Shown: piece after piece, positions 62,505 through 64,000 of the stretch
Layout of the letters: each line of letters starts with the position of its first letter
How positions within the stretch are numbered: position 1 is the first letter of the stretch
DNA from: Paracoccaceae bacterium
Lineage (GTDB): Bacteria; Pseudomonadota; Alphaproteobacteria; Rhodobacterales; Rhodobacteraceae
NCBI GenBank assembly: GCA_014872875.1
Contig: WKFI01000003.1
Location: 41,597-105,596, forward strand
Direction of reading: 5' to 3'
Length of the DNA stretch: 64,000 nt
Program-made: the position numbers and the translations under genes
The notes under the pieces: generated by a model
Told to the model about the DNA's origin: nothing
Seen by the model: only the letters and a program-made list of their open reading frames with translations
Database searches by the model: none

Positions 62505-62575
62505 CCGGGGAGGGGGCGCTGCGCCCGTCGTGGAAACCCACGACTCCCCCGGGATATTTTCAGCCAGATCAAGAC
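62505..62575 (+). repeat. Dispersed structured repeat, family B, copy 4 (terminator-like after uppP)
   Basis: Three stems: outer CCGGGGAG/CTCCCCCGG, GGGCGC/GCGCCC and GTCGTGG/CCACGAC, followed by GATATTTTCAGCCAGATC. It begins a few bases after the uppP stop and has the hairpin-plus-T layout of a terminator. Confidence 0.7.
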
Positions 62576-62652
62576 TGGATCCATTCCTGCTTTTTGTCTT
62601 CGCAAGTTGATACACGCCTGAAGCCAAGCCTCGAAACCAGTTGCCACTCAAA

Positions 62653-62681
62653 CAAAACGCGCCAGCCGAGGGGCTGACGCG
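62653..62681 (-). terminator. Intrinsic terminator after the NDUFA9-like gene
   Basis: A 10-bp stem (CGCGCCAGCC 62658-62667 with GGCTGACGCG 62672-62681, loop GAGG, one G-T wobble) is followed on the minus strand by TTTTG. It lies 28 bases beyond the stop of the minus-strand gene. Confidence 0.75.
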
Positions 62682-62708
62682 CAACGTGTTTCAGTTTGTT
62701 GAAACCAG

Positions 62709-63692
62709 TCAGGCCCGCAGGTTCTTGGCCGAATCCTTGATCGCGTCATACTGACCGGAGGGGCGGAATTTCCACAGATAGTCAGGCAGAACGGAGGCCA
62801 TCGAAACCGGCTTGATGCCCAGATCGGCAAAGCCCCGAGCATCCGCTGCCACAACGTTGTCATTCTGCAAGCTGCGCACCTGATCGCGGGTCAACATCCC
62901 GTTCGAGATCAGCTGGAAGCTGACAAACTGGATCATATCGAACACCCCAGCCATGATCCTGGCTGCAAACCAAGGCAAAGACAGGACGAGACGGCGGCGG
63001 TGGATCACCTCCAACATCTGGGTCATCAGCGCGCGGAAGTCCTTCACCTCCGGCCCGCCCAATTCATAGATGCCGCCTTCGGCCTGACCCAAGATCCCCT
63101 TGACCGCGGCTTTGGCCACGTCATCCACGTACACAGGCTGGAACCGGGTGTCTCCACCCGCAATCGGCAGCACCGGGCCAAAACGGGTCATTCCGGCAAA
63201 ACGGTTGAAAAACTGATCTTCCGGCCCGAACACAATGGAAGGACGCAAAATCATGGCGCCAGGCATGTGCTCGAGAACAGCAGCCTCTCCGGCGGCCTTT
63301 GTTTTTGCATAGTCGCTTGCGCCATCCGCATCCGCGCCGATGGCCGATACATGCACCATCGTGTCGATGCCTTGCTCCGCCGCGATCCGCGCAATCCTGC
63401 CTGCGCCCTCGGCATGAACCGCATCAAAGGTGTTCTTGCCCAACTCGTTCAATACACCGACACAGTTCACAACCGCATCAGCCCCCAACATGGCCCCAGC
63501 AACCGAAGCATCGTCACGCACATTGCACAGGATCGGCTCCACCTGCCCGACAACGCCATAAGGCTTCACATGCATCGCTTCGTTTGGACGACGCACGGCG
63601 ACGCGCACGCGCCAGCCTTCCTTGGCCATGCGACGGGCAATGTAACGCCCGACAAAGCCTGAACCGCCATAGATCGTGACCAGCTTGGACAT
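62709..63692 (-). CDS. Complex I NDUFA9-like NAD(P)-binding SDR protein
   Basis: A 327-residue atypical extended SDR. The nucleotide-binding loop is IYGGSGFVGRYIARRM (about 7-22), and RPSIVFGPEDQFFNRFA and ELGGPEVKDFRALM are characteristic of the NDUFA9/39-kDa subunit relatives. These associate with respiratory complex I or act in lipid/quinone metabolism in alphaproteobacteria. The start at 63692 follows GGAG and removes an unmatched 33-codon extension. Confidence 0.87.
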   Translation of the reverse strand: MSKLVTIYGGSGFVGRYIARRMAKEGWRVRVAVRRPNEAMHVKPYGVVGQVEPILCNVRDDASVAGAMLGADAVVNCVGVLNELGKNTFDAVHAEGAGRIARIAAEQGIDTMVHVSAIGADADGASDYAKTKAAGEAAVLEHMPGAMILRPSIVFGPEDQFFNRFAGMTRFGPVLPIAGGDTRFQPVYVDDVAKAAVKGILGQAEGGIYELGGPEVKDFRALMTQMLEVIHRRRLVLSLPWFAARIMAGVFDMIQFVSFQLISNGMLTRDQVRSLQNDNVVAADARGFADLGIKPVSMASVLPDYLWKFRPSGQYDAIKDSAKNLRA

Positions 63693-63868
63693 TTTGTGGC
63701 TCCTGCGAGTGTAGCTTGACCTAGGATGTATCCCTGTCCCTGTGTCTGAACAAGGCGCAAATCGCCGCGAAGCGATGCCCAAGCGCTCCAATTCAACGAA
63801 TTTTTGCAGAATTCACAGGGTATTCCCGATACCGGATACGTCATTTCAAATGAGTCGCAACAATCCAT

Positions 63869-63897
63869 TTGACACTGCCCGCACAGGAGCGTAAATC
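63869..63897 (+). promoter_or_regulatory. Candidate sigma-70 promoter of tRNA-Leu
   Basis: TTGACA (63869-63874) and TAAATC (63892-63897) are separated by 17 bases and end 16 bases before the tRNA. The -35 is consensus; the -10 is weak. Confidence 0.55.
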
Positions 63898-63913
63898 GCG
63901 GCTCACGACACCT

Positions 63914-64000
63914 GCCCAGGTGGCGGAATTGGTAGACGCGCTAGCTTCAGGTGCTAGTGTCCGTATGGACGTGGAGGTTCGAGTCCTCTCCTGGGCACCA
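63914..64000 (+). tRNA. tRNA-Leu (anticodon CAG)
   Basis: An 87-nucleotide tRNA with 7-bp acceptor stem GCCCAGG/CCTGGGC, an encoded CCA end, the GGTTCGAGTCC T-arm and a long variable arm as expected for leucine tRNAs. The anticodon stem CTAGC/GCTAG holds loop TTCAGGT with anticodon CAG at 63948-63950, reading CUG. It ends exactly at the window edge. Confidence 0.95.

Noticed and set aside
63914..64000. tRNA-Leu as an integration site of a mobile element
   Set aside because: The window ends at the tRNA's 3' end, so neither an integrase gene nor a duplicated attachment sequence can be seen.

Overview
The window is a compact, GC-rich chromosomal segment from an alphaproteobacterium, most likely a marine member of the Roseobacter group (Rhodobacterales). 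The evidence is gene order and content: a deacetylase-xseB-ispA-dxs operon, a petP-petR regulator pair next to ilvE, a gltB/gltD locus, many ABC and EamA transporters, many ATGA-type gene overlaps, and intergenic GC-rich hairpins ending in TATTTT. About 56 protein genes or gene remnants and one tRNA are supported. I see no rRNA, CRISPR array, prophage or intact insertion sequence.

Region 1 (1-8600). A truncated LysR regulator faces a four-gene operon: class II aldolase, MocD-like membrane di-iron oxygenase, PanB-like enzyme, MocE-like Rieske ferredoxin. It looks like an inducible oxidative catabolic pathway of unknown substrate. An AT-rich sulfotransferase gene with a CtrA-type site, a sterol-desaturase-family protein, an unknown membrane protein and a GlxA-type regulator follow.

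Region 2 (8600-24000). A methyltransferase and an SDR protein; the isoprenoid-precursor operon; a secreted delta-class carbonic anhydrase; petR/petP diverging from ilvE; a Tat-exported PhoD phosphatase; a fasciclin-RTX protein; an EamA exporter diverging from malonyl-CoA synthetase.

Region 3 (24000-41700). A cyclase-TPR protein, then a long run of minus-strand genes that suggests amine or polyamine use: four polyamine-type ABC transporter genes, EamA transporter, Fe-alcohol dehydrogenase, aldehyde dehydrogenase, PuuA-like glutamine synthetase homologue and N-formylglutamate amidohydrolase. These adjoin Na/Pi cotransporter, inositol-phosphatase-like and DeoR genes, which diverge from a phosphonate-monoester-hydrolase-type sulfatase. 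One ABC permease has an unusual C-terminal tail of 28-residue repeats.

Region 4 (41700-54400). EamA exporter, exported glutathione peroxidase, msrB-msrA, a 1.1-kb gene-poor stretch with structured repeats and a transposase remnant, an M24-fold protein lacking the metal ligands, an oxoprolinase-family protein, an XRE regulator beside a disrupted membrane gene, queG, GST, mtgA and small proteins.

Region 5 (54400-64000). gltB, two tandem GFA-family genes and gltD on one strand, then uppP, an NDUFA9-like protein and tRNA-Leu(CAG) at the right edge. A 15-bp palindrome upstream of gltD resembles one upstream of petP. Two families of structured intergenic repeats recur in the window.

Most functions rest on motif recognition by eye. 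Start sites were chosen from Shine-Dalgarno placement, homologue length and overlaps, and are stated where uncertain.
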